This document shows, in pieces, positions 1 to 12,338 of a DNA stretch of 64,000 bases. The DNA comes from Ophiura sarsii (Eukaryota > Echinodermata > Ophiuroidea > Amphilepidida > Ophiuridae): assembly GCA_035610835.1 (NCBI GenBank), contig CM069445.1, positions 38,764,656 through 38,828,655 on the forward strand. The letters are read 5' to 3'. Numbering within the stretch: the first letter of the stretch is position 1; the number at the start of each line of letters is the position of its first letter. The notes beneath the pieces were generated by a model that saw only the letters and a program-made list of their open reading frames with translations, was not told where the DNA came from and did no database searches. The translations under genes were made by a program, and so were the position numbers.

Positions 1-26
1 AATATTTATTAAAAACTCCTATAGAC

Positions 27-220
27 TCCCGCAGCACAGGAAATAAGGAGAGTAGTATAACCAACATATACACCAAGTGGTAATACATTTAAGAAAGTGC
101 ATGAACTTGAAAAAATTAAGTGCATTAATTGGCCTAATTTTTCAATGACCTAAAGCTTCCTTAGATAATTAAGTATAATTAATTATTCAGATGTCTTGCA
201 GCCTCCCGCAGCACAGGAAA
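27..220. repeat. Spaced direct repeat at window start
   Basis: The 18-base string CTCCCGCAGCACAGGAAA occurs at about 27-44 and again at about 203-220, both times in the same orientation. The sequence between is AT-rich and not obviously repeated. This could be the edge of a roughly 176-bp tandem array that continues left of the window, or a target duplication from an old insertion. Only the direct repeat itself is certain. Confidence 0.45.
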
Positions 221-519
221 GTTTTTAAAAACTATAATAAACAAGCTCCCAAAATTCCAGCTTTGTAGCATTTATACTTTTCTTGTAAAAATGAATTAAA
301 CATTTTTGCATTGATTAATTATTTTGCTAGGGGGTCAAAATAACAATAAGAAACAAAAGAAATGAACGCTACAATTTTGCTTCATTTTTGACAATTAAAT
401 TGTCATATCTAGAAAACCGTACCTCCGATCAAGCTCAAATTTCAGATTATTGTGGAACTCAGCAAGCTCTATTAAAATATCAATATCAAAAATTAACCAT
501 AGGAACAACCTTAACTAAA

Positions 520-1340
520 CTTGTGCACCAATTGTACACCTTGAATGATTACTCAATCGTGCCCGGTGTAAGCTGACGTGCAGATCGTGAAGTCTTAAAA
601 AAACACATGCATTTCAGGAATTTTGTCGATATCCATTGTAACCAATAAATTGAATACCCATATGCAGTGAACGTACAACCACTCTGGGGATGAGATTTGC
701 GGAGTTTAAAATAGGGTTTGGTTAAACACATAGGCCCGTATTCTCGTACGTAATTAAACACGGTTTTAAGCTAAACACGCGTCTAACTTTGACTTTGGAC
801 ACAGCGTTTAACTAAACACGATTCTCGTACATTTGTTTTACTTAAACACGCGTCTAACTCACTGAAAAGTGTCTAACTTTAAACATGGGTATGGGGGTAG
901 TTTAAGGCGCGTTTAACTAAACAAATACACGAACTGTATGCCTTGAATGCTTACTCAACCGTGCCCGCTGTAGGCTGCCGAGCATATTTGTGTAGTATTA
1001 AAAATACACGTGCGTTTCAGGTATTCAGTCGATATCTATTGTAACCCATTAGGGCCACAACAAAAATAAATACCTGTATACATACTATACAGTAACGCAC
1101 AACCACCCTGGGAACGAGATTCGCCGAGTTTAAAACCGTGTTTAGTTAAACACGTTGTTTAAAAGATAAACTCTCGTTTTAGTTAAACACGCGTTTAGTT
1201 AGACACGGTTTTAAGCTAAAACCGTGTTTAGTACGAGAATACGGCCCATAGTTTATAAAAGATAAACTCACGTTTAATTTAGACACAAGTTTAGTTAGAC
1301 ACAGTTTTAGGCTAAAACCGTGTTTATTACGAGAATGTGT
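520..1340. mobile_element. Older GGSCC-ended MITE copy, split by a younger copy
   Basis: Bases about 520-732 and 1248-1340 together form one diverged copy of the repeat family also seen at 733-1247 and 34182-34706. The left block aligns with the interior of the complete copies, for example a shared stretch reading CCTTGAATGATTACTCAA followed by a CGATATC...TTGTAACC stretch. The right block aligns with their right end, GATAAACTC followed by CCGTGTTTA and GAGAAT. The two blocks join seamlessly once the intervening copy is removed. The left terminus of this older copy is not visible, so it is truncated. Confidence 0.7.
733..1247. mobile_element. PIF/Harbinger-like MITE (family A), nested in its own kind
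   Basis: The element begins GGCCCGTATTCTCGTACG and ends CGTACTAAACAC-type sequence closing GAATACGGCCC, so the ends are inverted repeats of roughly 18-20 bp. A second internal inverted motif, CACGGTTTTAAGCTAAA, recurs near both ends. The flanks carry the same short duplication, ATA (or TA), on each side. Removing the element restores the interior of an older family member. There is no coding capacity. Assignment to PIF/Harbinger rests on the GGSCC ends and is an inference. A second complete copy lies at 34182-34706. Confidence 0.75.
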
Positions 1341-2168
1341 TTAGTCAAAATACAATGTAGGAAGGTAGGTCTGAATTAACAACCTATCAAAATCAAAATA
1401 TTTATTTACTTTGGCAGAGCATGAAAAAAACCACTTTAATGTGCCAAAAAATAAAATAAAATAATTTCTGTACTGTATGTTCTTTCAAATTGGAAGTGAT
1501 TATTTTGCTTAAATACAGATATTGCTAAGCCTATAATGAATATGAATCTTTTAAAAATTAATATAAAGATTGTGTTTCTATAAGTGTGATGTGCTGGTCC
1601 TGTCATACAATGTAATGTTTGACATTATTATTCAAATGATACATGATTATTTGTACTCTTTCTCTTTTTGTTTCATTTAGAACTGGACCTTACTCAGCTC
1701 TTAAAAAGTAATCTGTCTGATTACCAACCATGTGTACTTTGTGTTTTGACGAAATCTGTTTAGTGTTAGTTCACTGTCAGTGTTCAAATTAAGGGAAAAA
1801 ATAGGTTATCCGGGGGATAACCATGATATGAAATCAGTTTATCCACCAATATTTTTGGTTATCCGCCTAATTCCAGATTTCTTGTAGTGACAGATTTGAG
1901 AATGAAACACTTGCCAGAGAAACCATACTGTCACTCCCGCTGGTTTAGGTCATGAGAAGTAAATATGAATTGCACAATACATAACACGCAATTCAACCCA
2001 TTTAGTAAATACTAAGCAGCACATGCTGATTGGCTAAATGGTCTTCAATGTGCCGTTGACGTACATGTGTATGCAGTCAGCCACAACATAGGTGTTCATT
2101 AAGTAAATATTATTCTATTATAAATCTGATATTTACTGATCCATGAGCAATAATGTGTACAAAGTACA
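1341..2168. other. AT-rich stretch, nothing recognised
   Basis: I see no open frame with a recognisable product and no clear element ends. The only local structure is a short hairpin-like pair around 1805-1825 (GGTTATCC followed by GGATAACC). Confidence 0.4.
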
Positions 2169-2302
2169 AGCCTCCAAATAAGTGTGCATGGACTGTTAGT
2201 TTACAATGGTCCTTTACTTTACAAATTTGGAAAGCACCAAGTGCCAAAACTTGGCAACCATTGGGTAAAAAACTCCTGGGTGCCTGCTTATTTGGAGGCA
2301 TG
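2168..2302. mobile_element. Small inverted-repeat element (possible MITE)
   Basis: GCCTCCAAATAAG near 2168 is matched by its exact reverse complement, CTTATTTGGAGGC, ending near 2300. This gives a 13-bp perfect terminal pair around about 105 bp of interior. No target duplication is obvious and no second copy was noticed, so the call rests only on the inverted pair. Confidence 0.4.
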
Positions 2303-3205
2303 ACTGTGTAAGTGAAATTGATTATTTATTAATTTAATTCACGCCAGTTGTCCGAGGTCTATATATTATGTATAGTTTCAGAGAGTGAGACAAATAATTT
2401 TCATCAGATTTCTCACACGTTTTCTTTAAATAGCATAAAGCCATAACACATGAGAATAGATAGGACACCACAATCCTGCCCTTGCATCAATGGATGGATT
2501 ATCATGGACAATAATGTAGTGATAATAAAAATGCACTATAGGCTATAGCGCAAAAGCGCACAAAAAAAAAACTCTTTTCATCCCACATCACAAAGTTTTA
2601 AAAATAATGTCAAAAATCAACAAACTGTATTCTGTGGAAGTGTTTATTGTTTAGACCTTGTTTAGTTTAAATTGAGTTTTAATGAAAAATGAGGGTTTTG
2701 ACAATTAAATAAGAAATGTGTAAACATCGAAAAGCGCAACATAGCCGCGCATTTGGGTTATTTTTAATGCATGGCATATTTTTGTGCAAAAAAAGAGACC
2801 ACCTTTTGCCCCCAAAAGCACTTTTTGTAAAATCAGGCAGCACAGTTTTGCTATTAAAAAGCGCACATTTCTTATCCCTACAATAATGAAATAAGCTTAC
2901 AAAATATACAACAATATCTACAATGTGATATAACTCCCATCCCATTTCCCCCTCTACATGCAAAATGCAATGCCATTAACAAACTACAATACCCACCCAG
3001 CACTATCATAATGAAGCTGCAGATTGTGACCTCAACTCAACTTCCCTCAAGTACATCTTAATTGATTATAAAACATAATGTACTTCACTCAATTATAGCA
3101 ACATTAGCATTGATAGGCGGTCATTAAAAGCAGGGAAAGAAACGCAATTATTTTGAGCTCACTGGCTAGATTTCTGTCCATTGGTTCAATCTAATGATAA
3201 TTTTG
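2303..3205. other. AT-rich stretch with GCGC-bearing repeats, no gene seen
   Basis: Short AAAGCGCA-type words recur at about 2550, 2732 and 2857, which hints at an old degraded element. No termini can be fixed. Open frames here are short and unrecognised. Confidence 0.35.
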
Positions 3206-3320
3206 GTGAGGCAAAATGTTGTGGTTGTGTTCAATGTGTTGCCCTCAAGTGCCAAAAATCTAGAAGTCGGGTCGGTCGGTCGGTTGATTTTCCTCTTTTT
3301 TTTTTCTTCTTCTTTTTTTT
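3206..3320. mobile_element. Left-end fragment related to the 55.8-kb element
   Basis: The stretch contains TGTGTTGCCCTCAAGTG followed by a GTCGG-rich stretch (GTCGGGTCGGTCGG) and a T-run. The same order occurs at 55812-55860 just inside the left end of the complete element at 55786-56729. No matching right end was found downstream, so this is a fragment. It belongs to the GGCC/A-run superfamily described at 16.9 kb. Confidence 0.5.
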
Positions 3321-3831
3321 GCTGAAAAATGTTACTGATATACCGTGGTTCATGACAAGACAAAATTGGTAAATATCAATTTGACTAATGTTTCTAAATG
3401 TGATACTAGTTTAAAAGCAATCTAGTATTCAAGCAAACTTATTCATTTCAAGCAGAAAATAGTATTAAAAAATTAAATATTTTGACAACTTATAGGCAAA
3501 ATTTAAATCTTAAAAAAATAAAAATGTGACCCTGATTTTTGAGATTTTAGGGCAACACAAAAAAAAAAATCCTCCTTATTACCAAGTAATCTGTGTTGTT
3601 ATTGTGGTGATGTGGTCCATAGGTAACATAACAAAATGTTCCTCATTCAATAAATTCTTATTTCAAGAAATAAACGATGTTATTTTTTAAAGAATCTTCA
3701 CAATGACAAATAATCAGTCAGTTTACAAGAGAGAAAAAGAAGAATCACTTCATGGCCCTTTTTTCACGATTTTGATCTCAGGTCAAGTACCTGGTCAAGT
3801 TGTCAAGTTACCATGATTACATGGGTATCAA

Positions 3832-4741
3832 TAAGCCCCGGACGTTCCCGCGATCACGGTTTTCTCGGCGTGAATCTCGGGATTTACCATTTGCCTCGGT
3901 TTTCTAAAAGTATGCCGAGATTTCGCGGAATTGTTGGTTTTTTCCTCAACAAAACAAAATTTCAAATTTCTACACAAAAATCGACCGTAATTAGTCCAAG
4001 AAAATCTTGAAATGTCATGTTAAATTTCGATCTATCGTACCAATCATACCAATGCAAACTTGGTTGGGAAAATCCCCCCCGGAAAATACCTTTTATATGT
4101 AAACAATGTCTGGTTCCCGTATGTTACTTTCCCCATGTTACGCCGCGCCGTAAAATTTGTATCATCAAAATTTGATCAAATTGAGATCGCACATGTTCTG
4201 ACGTAATGCATCCCATAATGATTCATGATGCGAGATCATGCCGCCTAGGTTGCTGGAAACGGGTTTCATCACAGTGGTTTCATAAAGAATTGACTAAGAC
4301 TCTGCCGCCCTCTACATTTTGCTATCAATTTAACGCACGGTAATTTTTCGGATCGACTGGAAGCCACTGGGGGATGTACTCAATCATCCAAGATGGCGGC
4401 GCGTGTTCAAAACAAATATTTCTTCCGTATCAAAAATGAAAACGGAGGACATTAATTGGAATTTTACGCAAATTATGAAACCCCTCTGCCAGGGATTAAT
4501 TTGGAAATCAATATATTTTCTTGCAGAGAAGAAAAATGGACTATAAAGTAAGCTTATTTACTTTTTAAAGAGGTGATATTTGGGGGTGATTTTTCGGGTC
4601 ACATTTTTGGTCGCGGTTTCTCGCATTTGGTTTATTTTCGCGGTATTTCTTGGTTTTGGTTGCAAATCCCGCGAATCGCGGTTTTAGTAATCTCGCCTCG
4701 CGGTTTTTGCCTAAAAAAATCGCGGGATCCTCCGGGGCTTA
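3832..4741. mobile_element. 910-bp hAT-like non-autonomous element with 8-bp TSD
   Basis: The element starts TAAGCCCCGGACGTTCCCGC and its right end is a near reverse complement, finishing CCGGGGCTTA. The octamer GGTATCAA is found immediately left (3824-3831) and immediately right (4742-4749), a perfect 8-bp target duplication. Just inside both ends lie several CGCGGTTT/AAACCGCG-type words in opposite orientation. An 8-bp duplication with short inverted termini is characteristic of hAT elements. The interior has no transposase frame; it includes a GGCGGCGCG-rich patch near 4395. No second copy was found in the window. Confidence 0.75.
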
Positions 4742-5258
4742 GGTATCAACATCAGGGCAATTTAGCTGACACAACAACTTCCTAAAAAATTGATTGCTAA
4801 AAGAAGTATATAATTACTTTCACCCGTTAAAAATGAAATTACATGTACACTTTCACCAAAATAATTGTATAAGCCTTGGGAAAAGAATATTGGACATTTA
4901 ACAAAAATATTCTACATTTTCGAAGAACTTTTTTTAATTTATGGCCTACCTTGGGGCCATTATTAGTGGTCTGAATTGTTGTCTCAACTATTGTCCACCT
5001 CTTTTCCTTCCTGGCCTGATTGTATCAGTGAACTCCATTACACAAATCTTTCACACTCAATTGAATCTAAACCCCAAACTTAAAAAGTACTTGTTTAATT
5101 TGTTATAAACACAGGGACAGGGGTGCTCATATTTTTACTCATACAATATCAAACATAATATATAACAACCATGCTATAGAGTAGGCTTTCTCAACTGGCG
5201 GCGCACGCACCACTTGTGGCGCATCAAGGCATCCTAAGTGGCGCGAGAGTGGTTAAAA

Positions 5259-5279
5259 ATAATAATAATAATAATAATT
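5259..5279. repeat. (TAA)n microsatellite
   Basis: About seven uninterrupted AAT/TAA trinucleotides, following a short GGCGC-rich segment at 5198-5245. Confidence 0.85.
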
Positions 5280-5770
5280 AAACATTTAAAAAATCATATC
5301 ATGATATAGTAAGATTTCATAGGACTACTACTAAAATCAACCACTGACCGTCCGCGAGAAAAAACTGGCCCTCACACTACACCGAACCCTGTTTTCCTCT
5401 GAAAATAACTTGAATTGTAACATAAAAATATTTGTAAACCACATTGCCTCTACCCCCCCCCCCCCTTTTTTCTTCCAAAGTCCCTCCCTCGAAAACGCTA
5501 AAATGCGGTATTCCCTCCCTTACTTTCACTGGACACTGGAGGCCATTTGGGTTGGGTCAAGCATACAAAACGGCTTACTTTACAAAACTCAAACCTTGAT
5601 AATATATTATACTCCATTGCTATTGATTATTTCACCATGCAAAATAAAAGTCTTATAAAGCTTTATAGGGGCATTGTATGTAGAGCATAGGTAAATACAC
5701 TTATTCATTTTATATGGATAATGGAAGGCTACTCCCTAAATAAAATAACGGTTCACTACTTGTCAATAAT

Positions 5771-5788
5771 TACACACACACACACACA
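5771..5788. repeat. (AC)n microsatellite
   Basis: Nine AC dinucleotides in a row. Confidence 0.85.
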
Positions 5789-8700
5789 ATTAGTTCAATT
5801 CTTTTGCCTGGAAGAAAAGAGAGGAGGTCAAAGACCCATATTTGACCTGATCTCATAATATTACTACTACCTGCCATGATATAGACCAGGCAATAAAATT
5901 ATACAGATACTCTGTAATATGTCCCCAATGTGACCCCTTCACCATACATGTACCTTTCCCTTGCCAAATGCAGGCAGGCACATGGGCATTGCTCGTAAAA
6001 TGTTGGTGTTGAGGTTTGACTTTCATCAGGTACCTGTATAAGAGTACCTGGAATAGATTACAATTTTCCATTTTTCACTTTTTAGTTTGCTTTTTTACGA
6101 AACAAGGTATTGTGTGAGTTTGAATCTTCTTCCATACAGGATCATGTACCTGTAGGATTTAATGCATGAGATCACAGGGAAAAGAGGTTTGAAAATTGGT
6201 TAAATCCCATCAAGGTTGGTAATTTGTTTAGGAAATCTACATGGGTATGTATGTATGACTGAGTATGACCACAAATGACTGACATAATATTGTAAGGACA
6301 CAAATCAAAGGACAGGCTATTATGGTTGCACATTACATGAATATGGTCACAATTCCAGTATTTATGCAATATAAATCATACAGTCCCAAACCATGCCCAA
6401 ACCCTGTATAAATGTGACCACAAATCAGGAGGTGTGCAGAGTTTGGATTTTATGACAGTATATAGAGTCTATTTTGGTAATATTATTGAATAAGGCCAAG
6501 GACAGATATGTCAGAACCATTTACTTTGCTGCTAAAGTCCAATACATCCAAAACATAGTCAGTTACTATTTATCCAACATTATATACAATATTACAAATA
6601 ATGTAGAAAAATAGAAACATTATGGGCCCTGTTCTCGCACAAGCCCCTGACAAATTCAAATATAGGTAAAAAAGTAGTCAGTGGTGGAAATGAACATTTC
6701 CTTGATACTACCAAAATACCGTGACACCTGTTTCAACGCTGAGATTCCTTCAAAACGGAAATGCACATTCTACCCCAGTGCATATGATATGACCCCTAGC
6801 TAGACACACACTACACATACACATACTTCATCCTAATTCCTATCCACCAGTGAATCCACTGAAGGGACTTCATTGATAACCATTGGCATCGCATCACCTC
6901 ATATAAACATTGATAAATCCCTCCTCCTTAACTCTAACACAAGAAGAAGGTGCAGCAAGGGAGGGCGTTGCGTAGTATTCTGCCTCAGGATGTGTTACCA
7001 AGTGGTCATTCAACCCTTCCCCTTGCTAGCCAGCCCACCATGCCACTAAAAATTGCTGCATGTACAGAAATAGTATAGACCGGCAAACAGGCGGCAACGG
7101 TACTGTTTTGCAATTGGTGGCAGTGGTGGGAAACGTGGTGCACAGCAAGTGCTGGAGGAGAAACACCTTGATATCTTGTAATAATATTTCTTTACATTGA
7201 CCAATGTCTTCCCCGCTGTGCCGGGAACTAGCCACTAATTATCCATACCACATGGATGGCTGTGGGCTTTACCCTGGACCGATGCACGACATGAAATACA
7301 GACATGCTCAAATTCCGCAAAGTTCAAATCCGGGATTAAAGTGTTACGGTTGATCAGCATGCGAAGTATTAAGCATGATTTCAGCGATGAAAAGTCATCA
7401 CTCATCGATAACGGCTTCTAGTTATAGATTTGGGTAATTTACCAAACATGCCATAGAGTCTAGCTTCATCTAACATTTCAGAATAAATCTTATCACACAC
7501 TAAAAAGTATTCAATGCTCTCAAACCTAATGGGAATTTTCCACCATATGCTCAAGGTTACGTAGAATGTGCACTTTAGCGATATGGGAATTGAGCAATAC
7601 ATTTGTATGAGAAATCGAAAGTGAGCATTACGGATTACTTGCACACATGAAAAATCCGCCAATACCTGTCTTGCTATTTAATAACTACACACCCACTTTC
7701 ATTCATTCACACTATTTTGCATGTTCTGAAAACTTATAAAAACAAGCAAAGAAAAGCAATTGTTACCTGGTTTGATAGGACACCCAAGCTGATACCTAGG
7801 CCCAATTCATGTCCCAACTAGCCAGGGCCAGATTTTGGGGCCAATAAGCTATTTTGATTATACCTGTTGTAGGACAACAATTGAGATACAATTGGGACGA
7901 CAGCCTTGGGAAAAAGTTAAATAGTAAGAATGCGTCCAGTCCACACATGCCTCAGTTTGCTTTAATATTACAGCCAGTCATAACCACTCGCTATTCATAC
8001 ATTCTTACACATCCACTTGTGCGCTTGAGATGCGTGACCTTCTCACACTGGTAATAACTAATAATATAGTGGTGTGATCATGGTGATACTGATATGAGGA
8101 CCAGTCAAGCAAAGACTGTAAGCCAAGCAATGCATTAGACGGTCTATGGGTATGATGAGCAATGCAACAATTTCTTCTTCATGTGAAAGAACACACATAC
8201 CAGTTATCAACCTGTTCCATCTTTCACACATGTGTAGACCCCAATAGAACAAAAATCTCTTGTAGACCTAGAACCATGTCAAAACTTTACTACGGTCTAG
8301 GTAACTTTTTTAGTAGTACTACTTTTTACTAGTGGTTTCATGATTTTGAGTTTAGTATTAGAGAAAATGATGTACCTAGTCTAAAATTGTAAATACATTC
8401 AATTTACCTTTATACATTTACCTGTCGATAGTTCACCTTGAAATAATAATAGTATTTTCAAACCTACCTCAGGCAAACCACATGTATATTTCATACAGAG
8501 ATATACGGTATACCTGGCACTGCACAACACTACATACTATGAAAGTCACAGGTACCATAAAGATGCTAGCATGTTCAGGAATGTCAAAACTTTCTCCTCG
8601 AGAGAAGTACACAAATATACTGATCCCAGTCGTACAAATAACTCACCTTCTAACATTCAGTTGATAATTACATGCTATATTCCATAGAGTATAAAATCCA

Positions 8701-10393
8701 CAAAGATCTCAGTTATTACTGTTGATAAAACATTATATCCTTGCAAACTGCCATAAATACTGTTAAATGACAGGCCAATGGTATGTGTGTGTACTGTACG
8801 CATGCAGACTGGTTGGCTTACTGGCCTGTGTTGCGAGAGCCAGTGTTGCAAAACTTGGCTATTGATTGTAGTATAAGAGCCTATAGAGGGAGACAGGACT
8901 ATCAACCAGTAGTGACCTGCACCAATACAAAACTTCTGCATGAATAATCAATCAGGTGGGTGTAGACTTTGTTCCAAGTCTTGAATTTCAAACAATGTGC
9001 ATAAATTGTTGTATTTTGAAACCGAGGGAAATCCCCATGCGATGATGCAGTTGCTAGTCTTTGTTCGATGCTCAACGTTATTGACATTGTTGCATATTTG
9101 TAATAAGGCAGAAAGTACGAAAATATTTGTGTATTTCTTTTTTTATTTCATAGACTCATCCTGTAACAGTTGGACCTCATCCTGTTTATTTGTGACTCAT
9201 TTTTATTACAGCTTGACCAGATATACTAACTTATTGCTTGACTAAACACCACCCACACAAAATGGTCATTAGTGGACAATATTGATTATCGTGAGAAAAT
9301 CTTTTCATCAATAACAAAAGACGGTATGAGGTAATGGGCTTGCTACTTTCCATTCATTTTTTCTTTCTTTCAGCCTTTAATTTAATAAAACCACATAATT
9401 ATGCTGTTTGGTAAATTGATCAATTTGTTGAATTACGTTAGAACAATTACATGAAGGTGTCAATTCTTTTATCAAAAGGTAATTAGACATTTATAGGCAA
9501 TTCATTTGGGATGGAATAGCTAAACTTATGCTGGCTGGTAAATGAACGTCCTGTGCAAACACTTTGTTATGGTCAATCAATAATTATCACGGGTATTTTG
9601 GCAAGTTGATATAAACATGATTATTATTGATTGATTGAAATTGGTTTCTTTCTAAAAATTGAAAGATAGTTAATCTTCAAAACAAAACATAATTGTTGAA
9701 TGAATAACTTCATTCATAGTAAAGGAAATCCATTATCAGCATATCTTGCCTTATTTGGAAATAGCGTTTGGGTCCAGTATTCACTTTAAGTTAGAAAACC
9801 CTCTACTTTTAAAACATCCACTGAGTAGTAGGGTGCATCAAAAAATGTTAACATTTAAAATGTTAACTTTTAAAAAAATGTAACATGAATGTTACAAGAC
9901 CAGAAAATTTGGAAATAAATAATATTTAAATTCTTTATTCTTTACTGCTTTATTATTTTTATGTACTTAGTTATACACCACTTTTTGTAATATTACATTT
10001 AAATATATATGAGAAAAATATGAATTAACATAATTTTGTATCATAAAAATCGCAGCTTTTTTACACTTCTGTCTACTTGTTTGACCTTATCATTGATAAT
10101 GACCCACATTTGAAATATGTTTTTCTGTAATAAAACTCTCCCACAATATATTACACATTTTCCATTAACTTCAAAGTCCCTGTCAAATCTAATATATTTC
10201 TGAAGTTCAAAGTCATAAAACTTATTTTCAATGTACAATTGGCATTCCGGTATGTGGCATAATGTTACCTACTGTTTATTTAAGTAAATTTCTTTGAGTG
10301 AAATATAATCTGTTTCAGATAAACAACATTCACAAGAAAGCAATTTAAGTGAGAAAATTGAATTACATTCTCAATAATTCATCATAACCCTGT
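5789..10393. other. 4.6-kb AT-rich stretch with no recognised feature
   Basis: I read both strands for conserved protein motifs, long frames, inverted termini and RNA-like structure and found none. Open frames are 60-90 codons and show no domain-like pattern. A small palindrome-like pair sits near 9848-9872 (GTTAACATTT...AAATGTTAAC). The stretch could be intronic or intergenic. Confidence 0.4.
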
Positions 10394-10758
10394 TTTAGGT
10401 ATATTATGTGATCTTTTCATTGGAAGCAGATTTGATTGCAGATTTACATTTCTGATCATAAATTATGAATATATTCCAGGTTACAGAGCGATACGATTCC
10501 TAATTACCTCAAAATCATGGTTTTAGAGTGAATTTAGAGTAAAATTTGAAAAAATAGATTGTCCGCGTACCGGGACAATCTATTTTTCAACCTCTTAAAA
10601 CCATGATTTTGAAGTAATTAGGAATCGTATCGATCTGTAACTTAGAAGATCTTTATGATTTATGATCAAAAATGTAAATCTGCAAGAAAATCTGCTTTCA
10701 TAGTAAAAATCAATGATAGAGGGTGCTACTTGGAAAAGATCACATAATATGCCTTTAA
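10394..10758. mobile_element. TTAA-ended foldback MITE, family D copy 1
   Basis: Almost the whole element is one hairpin. The left arm runs from a TATATTATGTGATCTTTT-like end through CGATACGATTCCTAATTACC, and the right arm is its reverse complement, ending GATCACATAATATGCCTTTAA. The loop region carries a second perfect stem, GATTGTCC...GGACAATC. TTAA closes the right end; the left end has TTTTA instead. Other copies lie at 14120-14405, 52199-52528 and 63232-63606. A TTAA boundary suggests piggyBac- or Kolobok-type mobilisation, but no transposase is present. Confidence 0.8.
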
Positions 10759-11496
10759 AAGCATTCTGATTCACAACAACAATGATCCAATGTCCAAATC
10801 AACACACAGAGCAATTCCTGTACTGTATCACTTGTGATTGCATTTTATTTTCACTTTTCTGGTTATCATAAGCAAAGGTAGGAATAAACCTATCTGCCTA
10901 CTCTAGAGTTAACAAACCTACAACATATGATTGTGAATTTACCGAGAAATGCAATTGTTTTACCACATATAATTGTGAATTTACTGAGAAATGCAATGTT
11001 AAAAAAAAGTTGGCAAACGGTGAATTGTGAAATTTTATATGGGTTGCATACTTGTTACGCTAATACGCTATCAATTCAAGAGGTACAAATATAAACATTC
11101 AGACAATATAATATGCTATTTATGACATCTAAGTACATTTGGACTGCTTATCTATAAACACACAAATATGTATGCTTTTTAATCGCACCTTTCAAGTCAT
11201 TCAAAACATTTCCCAATATCTTATCAACCACTGATGAAAACAGGAAGCAATTGTGATTTTATTACTTTATATAATAGTGTGTAAACAATAATCTTGATAT
11301 CTAGCCAGCATACCATGGTTTGAATCATCGGACAGATATAGGTTTACCTTATTAGGCCTAGAATAGACATACATGTTTGTTTACAGTTTTCAGCCAGTTA
11401 GCTGAATGTTGGCCCACCCAATCCCTGGCTTTTGGAAATGAGATTGATTAAATATGAGTGGACTAAAACGTTAAACTGTTTTTGATATATAATTAA
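10759..11496. other. AT-rich stretch with a short tandem duplication
   Basis: A roughly 48-bp block is duplicated in tandem at about 10920-11000, with a shared core of TTGTGAATTTAC and GAGAAATGCAA. Nothing else is recognised. Confidence 0.5.
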
Positions 11497-11830
11497 TTAA
11501 AGGGACAATATGTCATGTTGAATTTTTTAATTTTAATAAATTTACTTCAGAATTCAAGATGAACATTAAATATTGCCATTATTGTTGTTTCTACTAAGAA
11601 AAAAACCCTAGCAAAACTTGATTAAAACAATGTTTTAAATATGTTGGAATACTACCCTTAACCATGTAAAATGCTGGCTGCGGCTCTACCAGCATTTTTG
11701 AAGCGATGTTTTGTTGTACAAAGAGGGCTGATTTTTCTTAATCCTTATGGGTTTAAGTTCATACATGTAATACAATTGTAAAAATATACAAATCCCAGAT
11801 TTATCATAAATGTTTGTAATGCCCCTTTAA
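11497..11830. mobile_element. TTAA-ended element, family H copy 1
   Basis: This copy is bounded by TTAAAGGGAC on the left and CCCCTTTAA on the right. It aligns along its length with the segments at 30684-31048 and 37119-37538. Shared blocks include CAAGATGAACATTAAA, CATTATTGTTGTTT, AACTTGATTAAAACAAT, a short hairpin ATGCTGG...CCAGCAT, and TTTTGTTGTACAAAGAGGGC. This copy lacks the GGGYGCWGCCTCC segment found before the right end of the other two, so it carries a small internal deletion. Non-coding. Confidence 0.75.
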
Positions 11831-12067
11831 TCAGTATTTCAAATACAAAATCAAAAATTGCAGTATTTATTATGAAAAACGTGTGATTCCTTGAAATCGC
11901 AGGTGATTTCTGAGAAAGCGAGAAAACTGAGATCGCGTTGCAATAACTTATGAAACCTTGAGAAACGATCAAATTATGATTGGAAATAACCGCAAATAAT
12001 GTAACCCTTGTTGTTATTCTTTTTGAGAATACAAATTACAGAAAAATAAATTCATAGACACAGCTTA

Positions 12068-12120
12068 TGACGTCCGGATAATCGAAAAATCGGGTGTCGG
12101 ATAACCGGGGTCGGACTGTA
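12068..12120 (-). mobile_element. Relic end of a pogo/Tigger-like element
   Basis: On the minus strand the segment begins TACAGTCCGACCCCGGTTAT and continues CCGACACCC, with a second ATTATCCGG word about 20 bp further in. CAGT-CGACC-TTATCCG ends with TA at the border are typical of pogo/Tigger terminal repeats. No opposite end was found. The match is by remembered pattern only. Confidence 0.45.
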
Positions 12121-12338
12121 TATACATATAGAACCATCTTGTAACATTTACTGCTAGTATCATCACTGATCATTGAATATGATAACTAGCGGTGTCCATA
12201 ATTGTCATTTGAAACCATCCATCAGCAAGCTATTCATACATTATCACAAACTCAAATGCTGCAAAAATCTATATATGTTGTAAACCAAACTGTTGAAGGA
12301 TCTTAAGTAATGTTATGATCATATAATACTCCATACTC

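Noticed and set aside
3830..4790. Two short plus-strand frames at 3813-4010 and 4573-4785
   Set aside because: They are the two inverted ends of the 910-bp hAT-like element read in frame.
5178..5250. Possible one-sided hAT end (GGCTTTCTCAACTGGCGGCG)
   Set aside because: It resembles the TTCTCAA start of some hAT elements, but no opposite end or duplication was found.
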